Shown piece by piece: positions 42,324 to 50,302 of a stretch of DNA of 52,583 bases (the first letter of the stretch is position 1; every line of letters starts with the position of its first letter). The DNA is from Nitrospira sp. SG-bin1 (GTDB lineage Bacteria > Nitrospirota > Nitrospiria > Nitrospirales > Nitrospiraceae): NCBI GenBank assembly GCA_002083365.1, contig LVWS01000001.1:1-52583 (forward strand), given 5' to 3'. Position numbers and translations under genes: made by a program. The notes below the pieces were generated by a model, which was not told where the DNA came from, ran no database searches, and saw only the letters and a list, made by a program, of their open reading frames with translations.

Positions 42324-43609
42324 CCGTGACATTTTGGGTGATTGTGTCCGCCATGACCCTGTCCATCCTTGGATTGTTGCTGCGACCGTTATTGAAACGT
42401 CCCGTGCAGACGGCAAACGAACGAGACAAAACGCTGCCGGTGTATCGGCAACAATTTTCCGAGCTGGAGCAAGATCGAGCCGATGGATTGTTGACGGATG
42501 AGCAGTACCAAACGGCGCGAACTGAGCTGGAACGTCGTGTGTTGGACGAGACGGGTGCAGCCGACGTCCATCCGGCTGCTCCGGAAGGATTCGTGAATCT
42601 CCGAGTCGTGGCGCTCTCCCTGGCGTTGATTATTCCGGCTTCCAGCGGCGTGCTCTATTGGACGTTGGGAAATCCTGCCGCGATGACGCATCCCGCGGTA
42701 TCGGCTGCTTCCCCAGGTGGATCCGGCGATGATGTTCAGGTGGCGGACAGTTTGAACACCTTGATCGAGCAGTTGCGCAAGAAGCTCGAGCAGAATCCCA
42801 ATGATCCAGTCGGGTGGGGGCTCTTGGCCAGGTCCTATATGGCGATGGAGCGGTATGCGGATGCGGTGCCGATTTTCGAGAGGGCCACGAAGCTTGATCC
42901 GAATAACGCGAGTTTGCTGGCCGACTATGCGGACGCGCTGGGTGTGCACCAAGGGCGCAAGCTGGAAGGAAGACCGGAGACCTTGATTCAAAAAGCCCTC
43001 AAGCTCGATCCGCATAATGTGAAAGCGCTGATGCTGTCAGGCACGATCGCTTACAACCGAAAAGATTTCGCGCGCGCGGCTAAGGAATGGGAAGAAGCTC
43101 ACACCTATCTTCCTGCCGACGATCAGGAGTCCTCCGATCAACTCAAGGCCAGTATCGCTGAAGCCAAACGGCGCCTAGGCGGCGGTCCCAGCATGAATAT
43201 GTTGGTCGCGAATCCGCCGATGGAAGAAGCCAAGCCGGCCAAACCGACGGCCCGACCCGGACAGTCTCGGGCGATCACGGGCAAAGTGGTGTTGGGGCCG
43301 AGTCTGGCCAACAAAGCATCGCTCCCGGATACCTTGTTCGTATTTGCAAAGGACGTCGCCGGTCCTCCGATGCCGGTGTCCATCGTGCGGGCATCGAAAA
43401 AAGATTTGCCCTTCACGTTTCGACTCGATGATTCAACCAGCCCTATGCCGTCGAGGAAATTGTCGGACATCGACACGGTGGTTATCGTTGCACGCCTGTC
43501 AAAATCCGGAAAGGCGATGCCTGAAAGCGGGGACTTGGAAGGCATGAGTCAGCCGATTAAACCAGGGACGGAAAATATCACTGTCGTCATCGATCGGGAA
43601 CGACCCTAG
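42320..43609 (+). CDS. ccmI: Cytochrome c biogenesis TPR protein CcmI
   Basis: Captures the C-terminus of apocytochromes and delivers them to CcmFH. The 429 residues have two membrane helices (about residues 3-22 and 95-115). TPR units follow from about residue 150 (NDPVGWGLLARSYMAMERY, then NASLLADYADAL, then KALMLSGTIAYNRKDF), and the periplasmic C-terminal domain starts near residue 310 (ITGKVVLGPSL onward), as in full-length CcmI. It is the last ccm gene. hao starts 235 bases downstream from its own promoter. Confidence 0.9.
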   Translation: MTVTFWVIVSAMTLSILGLLLRPLLKRPVQTANERDKTLPVYRQQFSELEQDRADGLLTDEQYQTARTELERRVLDETGAADVHPAAPEGFVNLRVVALSLALIIPASSGVLYWTLGNPAAMTHPAVSAASPGGSGDDVQVADSLNTLIEQLRKKLEQNPNDPVGWGLLARSYMAMERYADAVPIFERATKLDPNNASLLADYADALGVHQGRKLEGRPETLIQKALKLDPHNVKALMLSGTIAYNRKDFARAAKEWEEAHTYLPADDQESSDQLKASIAEAKRRLGGGPSMNMLVANPPMEEAKPAKPTARPGQSRAITGKVVLGPSLANKASLPDTLFVFAKDVAGPPMPVSIVRASKKDLPFTFRLDDSTSPMPSRKLSDIDTVVIVARLSKSGKAMPESGDLEGMSQPIKPGTENITVVIDRERP

Positions 43610-43694
43610 ATGTGATGAAATTCTTGCAATGGAATTCTTTTGTTCTCCGAATAATTGCGCGAGGTTCCAATGGTCAAGATCCATGTAAAATTGC

Positions 43695-43723
43695 TTGACA
43701 CTCGCATAGGGCTAAGCTATATT
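43695..43723 (+). promoter_or_regulatory. Sigma70-type promoter of hao
   Basis: A consensus TTGACA (43695-43700) is followed after exactly 17 bases by TATATT (43718-43723). The predicted start is near 43730 and gives a leader of about 112 bases that includes the GGAAGGAG ribosome binding site. This is the best promoter match in the window, as expected for a highly expressed catabolic gene. Confidence 0.7.
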
Positions 43724-43841
43724 TCGCCGCCATTCTTTTTAGAGAACTTGCTCAAATGAATCAGTATAAAAACAGAAGTGAGTCGAACGAACCTTTTATG
43801 AAAGCCAATGCGCACCGTCCATCAACGGAAGGAGTCAAACT

Positions 43842-45545
43842 GTGATGGTAAAGAACATGGTGAAGTATGCCCTGGTGGTCTGTGGCGTGTTCGCCGCCGC
43901 CCAGGCCCAGGCGAATTTCCCCACCGTGCCGAAGGAAACCTACGAGGCCCTGAAGATCGATCGATCCGCCTCGCCGAAGGAACTGTACGAAGCGCTCGTC
44001 AAGCGGTACATGGACCCCAACCAGAATGGGCAAGGGAAGGGGAAGTACGGGGACTATTGGCAGCCCGTTTCCTTCAGCAAGTATTTCGACCCCCACACCT
44101 TTTATAAGCCCCCGCAGGCGGTGAAGGAAGTCGCCAGCCGGGAGCAGTGCGTGAAGTGTCACACAGATGAATCGCCGGGCTGGGTGGCCGCGTGGAAAAA
44201 GAGCACCCATGCCAACCTGGACAAGATCCGCAAACTGACCCCGAAGGACGACACCTTCTACAAAAAGGCCAAACTGGAAGCCATCGAAGAGAATCTCCGG
44301 TCGATGGGCAAGTTGGGCAAGGGCGAGAAGCTGAAAGAAGTGGGCTGTATCGATTGCCACTTCGATATCAATACCAAGAACAAGGCCGATCACCGGAAGG
44401 ACATCAAGCTCGCCACCGCGGATACCTGCGGCACCTGTCACTTGCAGGAATTTGCGGAGCGGGAATCCGAGCGCGACTCCATTACCTGGCCGAAGGATCA
44501 GTGGCCCAAGGGCCGGCCGTCCCATGCCTTGGACTACCGCGCCAACGTCGAAGTGGAAGTCTATGCCGGCATGCCGCAGCGGGAGATCGCCGACGGCTGC
44601 ACGGGCTGTCACATCAATCAGAACAAGTGCGATACGTGCCACGCGCGGCATGAATTCTCCGTGGCGGAATCCCGCAAGCCCGAAGTCTGCGCCCAGTGCC
44701 ATAGCGGAGCGGACCACAACAACTGGGAAGCGTACAATCTCTCCAAGCACGGGCTGAAGTATCAGCGCGACAAAGATCACTGGAACTTCAACATTCCCAT
44801 CAAGGAAGCCATGGCCAAGGGTGCGGAAACCGCCCCGACCTGCCAATACTGCCACATGGAGTATCAAGGCAAGATCGCGCACAACGTCGTGCGGAAGGTG
44901 CGGTGGGCCAACTATCCCTTCGTGCCCGGCATTCGTGAGAACATCAAGACCGACTGGGCCGAGAAGCGGAACGATGCCTGGGTGAAGACCTGTACCAATT
45001 GTCACTCGGAAACCTATGCCCGAGCCTGGATGGAGTTCATGGATAACGGGACCTTCTCGGGTTTGGACAAGTATGACGAAGCCCATCATGTCGTCGAGGA
45101 ACAGTATAAGAGCGGGTTGTTGACCGGGCAGAAGACCAACCGCCCGGCCCCTCCGGCTCCTGAAACCGATGGATTTGAAAAGTTTTTCCAGATCTATTGG
45201 TCGAAGGGGAATAACCCGGCGGCCAATGAGTTGAAATTGTTTGAAATGGCCGAAGATCACCTGGTGCAATTGCATGTCAGCTTGGCCCACCAATATTGGG
45301 GCTACACCTATACGGTGGGTTGGGCGGCGATGAACCGGGCTTATGTGGAAATCATGGACGATGACACCCGGCTGAAAGAAAAGTTGGATCTGCAAGCGCG
45401 GGTGGCCAAGCTCGAGGGCCAGATGAAGCATAGTGGGCTGGATCTGGACAGCGACAGCGGCAAGTTGTCGCTCGGCGGGATCGGCGGCGGCATGATGCTG
45501 GCCGGGACCCTGGCTCTCGCCGGTTGGCGGCGGCACAAGAAGTAG
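43842..45545 (+). CDS. hao: Hydroxylamine dehydrogenase (octaheme HAO)
   Basis: Periplasmic enzyme that oxidises hydroxylamine in the second step of nitrification. The 567 residues begin with a signal peptide (cleaved near AQAQA-NFP). Eight CxxCH heme sites are visible: CVKCH, CIDCH, CGTCH, CTGCH, CDTCH, CAQCH, CQYCH and CTNCH, at about residues 102, 169, 196, 253, 264, 283, 334 and 384. The tyrosine-rich YWGYTYTVGWAAMNRAY region near residues 484-500 is a candidate for the tyrosine that crosslinks heme P460. The C-terminus has a glycine-rich hydrophobic helix and a basic end (GWRRHKK), suggesting membrane anchoring. The start may be GTG 43842 or ATG 43845. Confidence 0.97.
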   Translation: MMVKNMVKYALVVCGVFAAAQAQANFPTVPKETYEALKIDRSASPKELYEALVKRYMDPNQNGQGKGKYGDYWQPVSFSKYFDPHTFYKPPQAVKEVASREQCVKCHTDESPGWVAAWKKSTHANLDKIRKLTPKDDTFYKKAKLEAIEENLRSMGKLGKGEKLKEVGCIDCHFDINTKNKADHRKDIKLATADTCGTCHLQEFAERESERDSITWPKDQWPKGRPSHALDYRANVEVEVYAGMPQREIADGCTGCHINQNKCDTCHARHEFSVAESRKPEVCAQCHSGADHNNWEAYNLSKHGLKYQRDKDHWNFNIPIKEAMAKGAETAPTCQYCHMEYQGKIAHNVVRKVRWANYPFVPGIRENIKTDWAEKRNDAWVKTCTNCHSETYARAWMEFMDNGTFSGLDKYDEAHHVVEEQYKSGLLTGQKTNRPAPPAPETDGFEKFFQIYWSKGNNPAANELKLFEMAEDHLVQLHVSLAHQYWGYTYTVGWAAMNRAYVEIMDDDTRLKEKLDLQARVAKLEGQMKHSGLDLDSDSGKLSLGGIGGGMMLAGTLALAGWRRHKK

Positions 45546-45547
45546 CA

Positions 45548-46576
45548 GTGAACGGGACGTCGTCACTGAGTGACTCGGTGTCACGTCCGTCCGGGCTGAA
45601 GATCCTCCCGTCACTGGGATTCCTCCTGGTGACGGGAGGTCTTTTTTTGCTCGGATGGTTTGCCTACCTTTGGTTTAAGCCGGCCCCTGCTCCCTACAGC
45701 TATCACTTGGTTGATGAAGGTAGCGTGAATAAGTTTGGGAGCCTCGGACTGCAGGACTGGCCGGAGTTACAAATCAGTAAATACGAAGTGCGAGTTCAGT
45801 CAGTAGATAAGCCGATTGCCATTGCTTATCGAGCCGGTAAAAAAGACGGTACGTCTGTCCTTTTAAACTGGGAAAATCTCGTTTCAGAACCGGTGGGATC
45901 GATGGGGAATGATCTGTCGGAACTTACCACGATTGCGACAGATATTACGAAACATGTACCGAAAGAGGCGGTGATCCTAGCCTGGTGGGACACCTCTCGA
46001 CAACTCGGTCTTTTATCAGACCGGGATACCTTGTTTACGTCTCATCTGGGGAAGCCGCTCATTGCCCCCTCTTATTGGAAAGATCGTGCGAGTGTTATCG
46101 AGGAGTATGAACGTCAATTTTGGGGAACAGCCCGCTCCTCGGACGAAGATCTCAAATTCCAACGGTTTGTCGATGCATTGTCTTCGGATGCGAATAAAGG
46201 GGTTGCCATGCTTCGCGAACTGGTAGGCTCGCGAGACGCCTATATCGTGGTCCACCCCGCGGATCTCTACAAACTTGGGTTGATGCGGCCTGATCGAATG
46301 GACATTGCATTTAAAGACTTCCCATTAACCGGTAACGTCCATGGGCTTGCCGGACAGGTCAAGGCGTGGATGAAGGAGAATGGATACAATACCTATACGT
46401 TGCAATCCATTTCGGAAAAGGTCGTGCGTGCTTATTTTTTGAATGAAGGTAAAGACGGAAAAACTCTATTGGCTCATATGCTGCCGAATATGAACTCAAC
46501 ACCCATCGACTTTCAGGCGTTGCAATTGGTACACAAGCACGGTGGCTATTGGGTCTACAAGATACCGGCTGATTGA
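45548..46576 (+). CDS. haoB: HaoB, HAO-associated membrane protein
   Basis: Membrane-anchored protein always found next to hao in ammonia oxidisers; its role is not established. From GTG 45548 it has 342 residues; the frame is open eight codons upstream into hao. A single transmembrane helix (LGFLLVTGGLFLLGWFAYLWF, about residues 21-41) is followed by a periplasmic domain with SKYEVRVQSVDKPIAIAYRA and AVILAWWDTSRQLG. No heme motifs are present. A strong terminator hairpin lies inside the first 35 codons (45604-45648), so much transcription from hao may stop before most of haoB is made. Confidence 0.9.
   Translation: MNGTSSLSDSVSRPSGLKILPSLGFLLVTGGLFLLGWFAYLWFKPAPAPYSYHLVDEGSVNKFGSLGLQDWPELQISKYEVRVQSVDKPIAIAYRAGKKDGTSVLLNWENLVSEPVGSMGNDLSELTTIATDITKHVPKEAVILAWWDTSRQLGLLSDRDTLFTSHLGKPLIAPSYWKDRASVIEEYERQFWGTARSSDEDLKFQRFVDALSSDANKGVAMLRELVGSRDAYIVVHPADLYKLGLMRPDRMDIAFKDFPLTGNVHGLAGQVKAWMKENGYNTYTLQSISEKVVRAYFLNEGKDGKTLLAHMLPNMNSTPIDFQALQLVHKHGGYWVYKIPAD
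45604..45648 (+). terminator. Intrinsic terminator inside the start of haoB
   Basis: CCTCCCGTCAC (45604-45614) pairs perfectly with GTGACGGGAGG (45629-45639), an 11-bp stem with a 14-base loop. TCTTTTTTT (45640-45648) follows. It lies 59 bases after the hao stop and within the membrane-helix codons of haoB. It would end most hao transcripts and leave haoB to read-through. Confidence 0.8.
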
Positions 46577-46705
46577 GACCTGTCCTGAATCGAACAATCA
46601 CTAAAATATGAGGGTGGCAGTCTGGAATTCGCTCATGGTAAACTGACTCCGCTGATTGGGATTAGAGGACATGTTACCAGTACGATTTTCTAGTAGAATA
46701 TATTC

Positions 46706-46735
46706 ATGACAAAGATTACAGGTGTTATTTATATA
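46706..46735 (+). promoter_or_regulatory. Possible cycAB promoter
   Basis: ATGACA (46706-46711) and TATATA (46730-46735) are 18 bases apart in the AT-rich 179-base gap between haoB and cycA. The predicted transcript would start almost at the GGAAAGGAG ribosome binding site. The match is modest. Confidence 0.35.
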
Positions 46736-46755
46736 CTTACCGGAAAGGAGATGCC

Positions 46756-47484
46756 GTGAATCACCGCATAGTTTACACATTCGCCGCTGCTGCCGTATTT
46801 CTGGCCGTGGCAGGGACGGCTTGGGCGGAAGGGACATTCGAGGGACGAAAGAAATGCTTCAACTGTCATAAAGGTGAAGGTGAGTCATGGGAAAAGACTC
46901 TCCATGGTAAGGCAATGGAGTCGCTCAAGCCCAGCAGAGGCAAGAAGAAGGACGAGGCGATGGTCAAGGCCAAGCTGGACCCTAAGAAGGACTATACAAA
47001 AGATAAAGATTGCGTTGGATGCCATGTCGATGGGTTCGGTAAGGAAGGCGGGTACGTCATCGAAGAGCCGGAGAAATTCCTAACTGGTGTCGGTTGCGAG
47101 TCTTGCCATGGTGCCGGGAGTGATTACCGAAAGATCCATAGAAAAGCCGGTGAAGCTTATGAGAAGTCCCAGAAGACGATGGAGCGAGCCAACCTGGTTG
47201 AAGCGGGGCAAGATTTTGAATTCCAGGAAAAGTGTAACGCGTGCCATCTCAATTATGAGGGATCGCCGTGGAAAGGTGTGAAGAAACCATACACCCCATT
47301 CACTCCGAAGGTAGACAAGAAGTACGAGTTTGACTTTGAAAAATCCGTTCGGAACGACAAGGCGATGCATGAACACTTCAAGCTGGCCGGCACATTTACC
47401 GGGCCGCCAATGCCCAAGTTCCATGAAGAATTCCAGAAGAATGCCAAGCCGCCGGTGAAGTCAGACAAGGCTGGGGATGAATAA
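46756..47484 (+). CDS. cycA: Tetraheme cytochrome c554 (CycA)
   Basis: Periplasmic electron acceptor of hydroxylamine dehydrogenase. The 242 residues have a signal peptide (cleaved near TAWA-EG) and four CxxCH sites: CFNCH, CVGCH, CESCH and CNACH. It starts at GTG 46756 after GGAAAGGAGATGCC. The lysine-rich middle and C-terminus are typical. It is followed after two bases by cycB, the usual hao-haoB-cycA-cycB order. Confidence 0.94.
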   Translation: MNHRIVYTFAAAAVFLAVAGTAWAEGTFEGRKKCFNCHKGEGESWEKTLHGKAMESLKPSRGKKKDEAMVKAKLDPKKDYTKDKDCVGCHVDGFGKEGGYVIEEPEKFLTGVGCESCHGAGSDYRKIHRKAGEAYEKSQKTMERANLVEAGQDFEFQEKCNACHLNYEGSPWKGVKKPYTPFTPKVDKKYEFDFEKSVRNDKAMHEHFKLAGTFTGPPMPKFHEEFQKNAKPPVKSDKAGDE

Positions 47485-47486
47485 CA

Positions 47487-48080
47487 ATGCCAAAGCTTGG
47501 AACGTTAGCTGCTGGAGCCGTTCTTGGAATAGGGTTGATCACCGTCGTTTTCGGCGGTGAAGCCGCCATTTCAAGGACGGAATTTTGCATCAGTTGTCAC
47601 TCGGAAATATACCCCTATGAGGAGTTGAAGAAGTCCTCACATTGGGGGGCTCTTGGCATGGATCCAGGGTGTAAGGACTGCCATGTACCTCAAGGGCTCT
47701 CAAATTTCCATAAGGCGATCTATACGCACGTGGTCGATGGGGTGCCGTTCCTCATCAAGGAATTCACCACGGACTATTCAACGGTTGAGAAGTTCAACGA
47801 ACACCGGCCGGAAGCGGCCTACCGTGCTCGCATGAAGCTCAAAGAATGGGATAGTCTGACCTGTCGAGCCTGCCACAAGAATACGAAGCCGCCGGGGGCT
47901 TCAGCCAAAGCGGCACATGCCAAGATGCAAAGCGAGGGGGCGACGTGCATTGACTGTCATCAAAATCTCGTGCATAAAAAGGTACCTGAGCATGATCTCA
48001 ATGCCAGCATTGCCCAAGGGAAGCCTGTAATAAAGGAAGTAAAAAAGAAAGCTGACGACGACGAAGACGAGAAAGACTAG
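47487..48080 (+). CDS. cycB: Tetraheme cytochrome cM552, NapC/NirT-type quinone reductase (CycB)
   Basis: Membrane-anchored cytochrome thought to pass electrons from c554 to the quinone pool. The 197 residues have an uncleaved N-terminal helix (LGTLAAGAVLGIGLITVVFGG) and four heme sites: CISCH, CKDCH, CRACH and CIDCH. The NapC-type SHWGALGMDPGCKDCHVPQG and FLIKEFTTDY segments are present. A lysine/aspartate-rich tail ends the protein. It closes the hao gene cluster and is followed by a terminator. Confidence 0.94.
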   Translation: MPKLGTLAAGAVLGIGLITVVFGGEAAISRTEFCISCHSEIYPYEELKKSSHWGALGMDPGCKDCHVPQGLSNFHKAIYTHVVDGVPFLIKEFTTDYSTVEKFNEHRPEAAYRARMKLKEWDSLTCRACHKNTKPPGASAKAAHAKMQSEGATCIDCHQNLVHKKVPEHDLNASIAQGKPVIKEVKKKADDDEDEKD

Positions 48081-48112
48081 CAGGCTCAGGCATAAGTGCG
48101 GCTAGGTCATCG

Positions 48113-48160
48113 CATCAGGACCGTATTCATTGAAAAGAATGCGGTCCTGATGTTGTTTTA
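48113..48160 (+). terminator. Terminator after cycB
   Basis: CATCAGGACCG...ATTC (from 48113) pairs with GAAT.CGGTCCTGATG (to 48152) around a short loop, then TTGTTTTA follows. This is a strong intrinsic terminator ending the hao-haoB-cycA-cycB cluster. Confidence 0.85.
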
Positions 48161-48194
48161 TGGAGATTGGGAATGGTGACAAGCGGGAGGCGGT

Positions 48195-48950
48195 CTATTT
48201 GGGAAGTGGTCCGTCGAGTCGAGAAGCCGTCTGCTCGTGTATTCCTGTGATCGCCCGTCGTTCAAGCTTCGTGCGCCATCGTGATGAGAGAGGCACACAA
48301 TTAGCAAGCTCTCTCGCCGCCTGCCTGTCATTCAACCGATGATGCATGACCTGGTTTGCTGCGGACACCGTCCACCGGGGATACGGTCGGTCCACTAACA
48401 CCAAGTCGCTCCCTGCCCGAACATGTCCTTCACGGAGCACTCTGAAATACCAACCAGTACGACCCGTTTCCTGAACACGAAGAGCCAAATCCTTTACCCC
48501 CCAACGGCGTGCCAGCTTCCAACAGGGTTGTCTGGGCTGTGAGACTTGCACACGAGATTCCCCGATTTCAAACACGTCGCCGATACAGATGTCACTCTCC
48601 AATGCGCCTTCGGTTGTAAAATTTTCTCCGAACCCACCTGCTTGAAGATTCGTCAGTCCTATGGTTTGAGTCCAATAAGGGTAGTGTTCACCTGGGTAGA
48701 CATTCACCGCTTTATCAGGTCCACCATGATTGTCTAAATCCGCTTGCCCGTCTCCATCGAGGTTGAGACGTCCAAGCCATAGGGATGCGGTCGTCGGATG
48801 CTTAAAGAAGCCGGTCGTCCATCTCTGATCATGTGGGTCAGCTCCTTCGACAATCCCGACAGTTTTAGGCAGGCCGACCTGTAGCGATATGACTCGTATC
48901 CGTTTGTCTCCTGCCACGCTGACCTCCGAATAGAGCGTCGATCCGCTCAC
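48195..48950 (-). CDS. MOSC-domain protein (YiiM-like)
   Basis: A 251-residue protein with a MOSC domain. DNHGGPDKAVNVYPGEHYPYW near residue 75, GGFGENFTTEG near 110 and the PRQPCWKLARRWG cysteine motif near 145 are the family signature. The C-terminal YiiM-type extension is present. MOSC proteins bind molybdenum cofactor or act on N-hydroxylated compounds; YiiM in E. coli reduces N-hydroxyaminopurines. Given the neighbouring hydroxylamine chemistry, a detoxifying role is tempting but unproven. It is on the - strand, convergent with cycB. Confidence 0.88.
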   Translation of the reverse strand: MSGSTLYSEVSVAGDKRIRVISLQVGLPKTVGIVEGADPHDQRWTTGFFKHPTTASLWLGRLNLDGDGQADLDNHGGPDKAVNVYPGEHYPYWTQTIGLTNLQAGGFGENFTTEGALESDICIGDVFEIGESRVQVSQPRQPCWKLARRWGVKDLALRVQETGRTGWYFRVLREGHVRAGSDLVLVDRPYPRWTVSAANQVMHHRLNDRQAARELANCVPLSSRWRTKLERRAITGIHEQTASRLDGPLPK

Positions 48951-49121
48951 TCACGACGTGAGGGCTTATGAAGCGATGAAAGCTCGACAACATAACGCTT
49001 CATGTGATGCATAGGTGCCATGGTCGGAATCAATGGTTGACCGGCCGAGACCAGAAGAGAGTGAAGAATGGTCCGAGTTTTATGCGGCGGTCCATGCGGT
49101 TTCTTTGTGAAGACGTTCGTA

Positions 49122-49958
49122 TCATTTGACACGGCGAGTTCGTTTGTGGAGCGCCGTAGAGGTGTACCATTGAGAGACACGCCGGAGCCAATGGAGTGCA
49201 GGCCCTGCTCCTCCTATCGCAACCGCATCAACGAGGCAGTACCAGGCACCGACTCCACTTGGGGGATTGCCTTGCGGCCATCCCAGTAAAGGATCAATGG
49301 CGGCCCACTTCCAAGCGCCGACCGCGGTGCCGATCAGTTCCAGCCAGGTCGTAATAAAAAAAGCCGCCAGATAGACCATGGGGGATCGCCCGATCAGCAG
49401 CCAGACCAAAAATACGGAAAACAACAAGGCTCCAACCCAATCTCCACGATCGGGATAGCCGCTGATGCCCCAGAGGGACCACGTTCCCCATACCCCGATC
49501 ACAAAGAGGGCGATTTTCACGGGGTAACGAACAAACAAGGCCGATCGTGCGAGTGCCACAGCGGTCAAGTACACCATCCCGTGACCTGGCGGAACATAGG
49601 CGGGCACATTCTCGAACCGGTATGTGTATCCCCCCATGTAAAGCGAAGCGAAATGCTCCCCAATAGTCGCAAACAGCACGGCAATGATGACCTGAACCTT
49701 GGTTTCTCGACTCTCACCGAGCAGCAAAATACCGAGAAAAATCCATGCAAACGTACCGAGCATTTGTTGGCGTTCCACGCTTGCGCCGATTTCCATTAAA
49801 CAGCTGACCCCCACGCTGAAGAAGGTAAAGGCGGCAATTCCATAGTCCCGCAGTCGATGGGCGTCAATGGTGTCGGCGGTGGGGAAATGTCGGATGGCAA
49901 TCCGGCCGATGGTGTCGAATAACTGCGAAGGAGCGGAGGAACTTGAAGGGGCGTCCAT
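49122..49958 (-). CDS. Integral membrane protein of unknown function next to amo
   Basis: I do not recognise the family. The 278 residues contain about eight hydrophobic helices. Notable segments are GEHFASLYMGGYTYRFENVP, VPPGHGMVYLTAVALARS and a C-terminal AWYCLVDAVAIGGAGPALHW. His and aromatic residues at predicted helix ends could bind a ligand. It lies downstream of amoB on the same strand, but a strong terminator intervenes, so it is probably transcribed separately. Confidence 0.65.
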   Translation of the reverse strand: MDAPSSSSAPSQLFDTIGRIAIRHFPTADTIDAHRLRDYGIAAFTFFSVGVSCLMEIGASVERQQMLGTFAWIFLGILLLGESRETKVQVIIAVLFATIGEHFASLYMGGYTYRFENVPAYVPPGHGMVYLTAVALARSALFVRYPVKIALFVIGVWGTWSLWGISGYPDRGDWVGALLFSVFLVWLLIGRSPMVYLAAFFITTWLELIGTAVGAWKWAAIDPLLGWPQGNPPSGVGAWYCLVDAVAIGGAGPALHWLRRVSQWYTSTALHKRTRRVK

Positions 49959-50228
49959 GGATCAAGTGGAGTGTATCATGAGGAAGCCCGTGGCCGAGCC
50001 ACGAAGAAGCGGTTTGTTTTAGTGGCTCTCTCGCCAAAAGCCAGTGCTATCATACAGAACCATTGACGGCAGAGCAAGGTTTGACAACGTGGCGAGGTTG
50101 TTCCAGCCAATCCACTATAAAATGAGGCTTCAGACGGATGACTCGGACACGCTACGTGTCTTCTGAAGATGACACTGGAGAAGAGAAAGAGAGGAGAGGG
50201 GACACATGGGACTGGTGCTAAATGGGGG
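49959..50228. other. Gap between the membrane-protein gene and the amo terminator
   Basis: No gene seen. It should hold the promoter of the leftward membrane-protein gene, but no convincing boxes were found. Confidence 0.4.
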
Positions 50229-50282
50229 AAAACAAAAACGCCGACCCGCCTGGCCATCTTGCGATGGGGCGGATCGGCGTCT
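50229..50282 (-). terminator. Terminator of the amo operon
   Basis: On the - strand, ACGCCGATCCGCC pairs with GGCGGGTCGGCGT (one mismatch). An inner CCATC/GATGG stem extends it, and TTTTTGTTTTC follows. It lies about 20 bases after the amoB stop. Confidence 0.88.
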
Positions 50283-50302
50283 TGTCAGTTGCGCGTGACT
50301 CT

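Noticed and set aside
43761..45614. 617-residue reverse-strand frame over hao
   Set aside because: Hao has eight heme motifs and a signal peptide on the + strand; the antisense frame has no recognisable domain.
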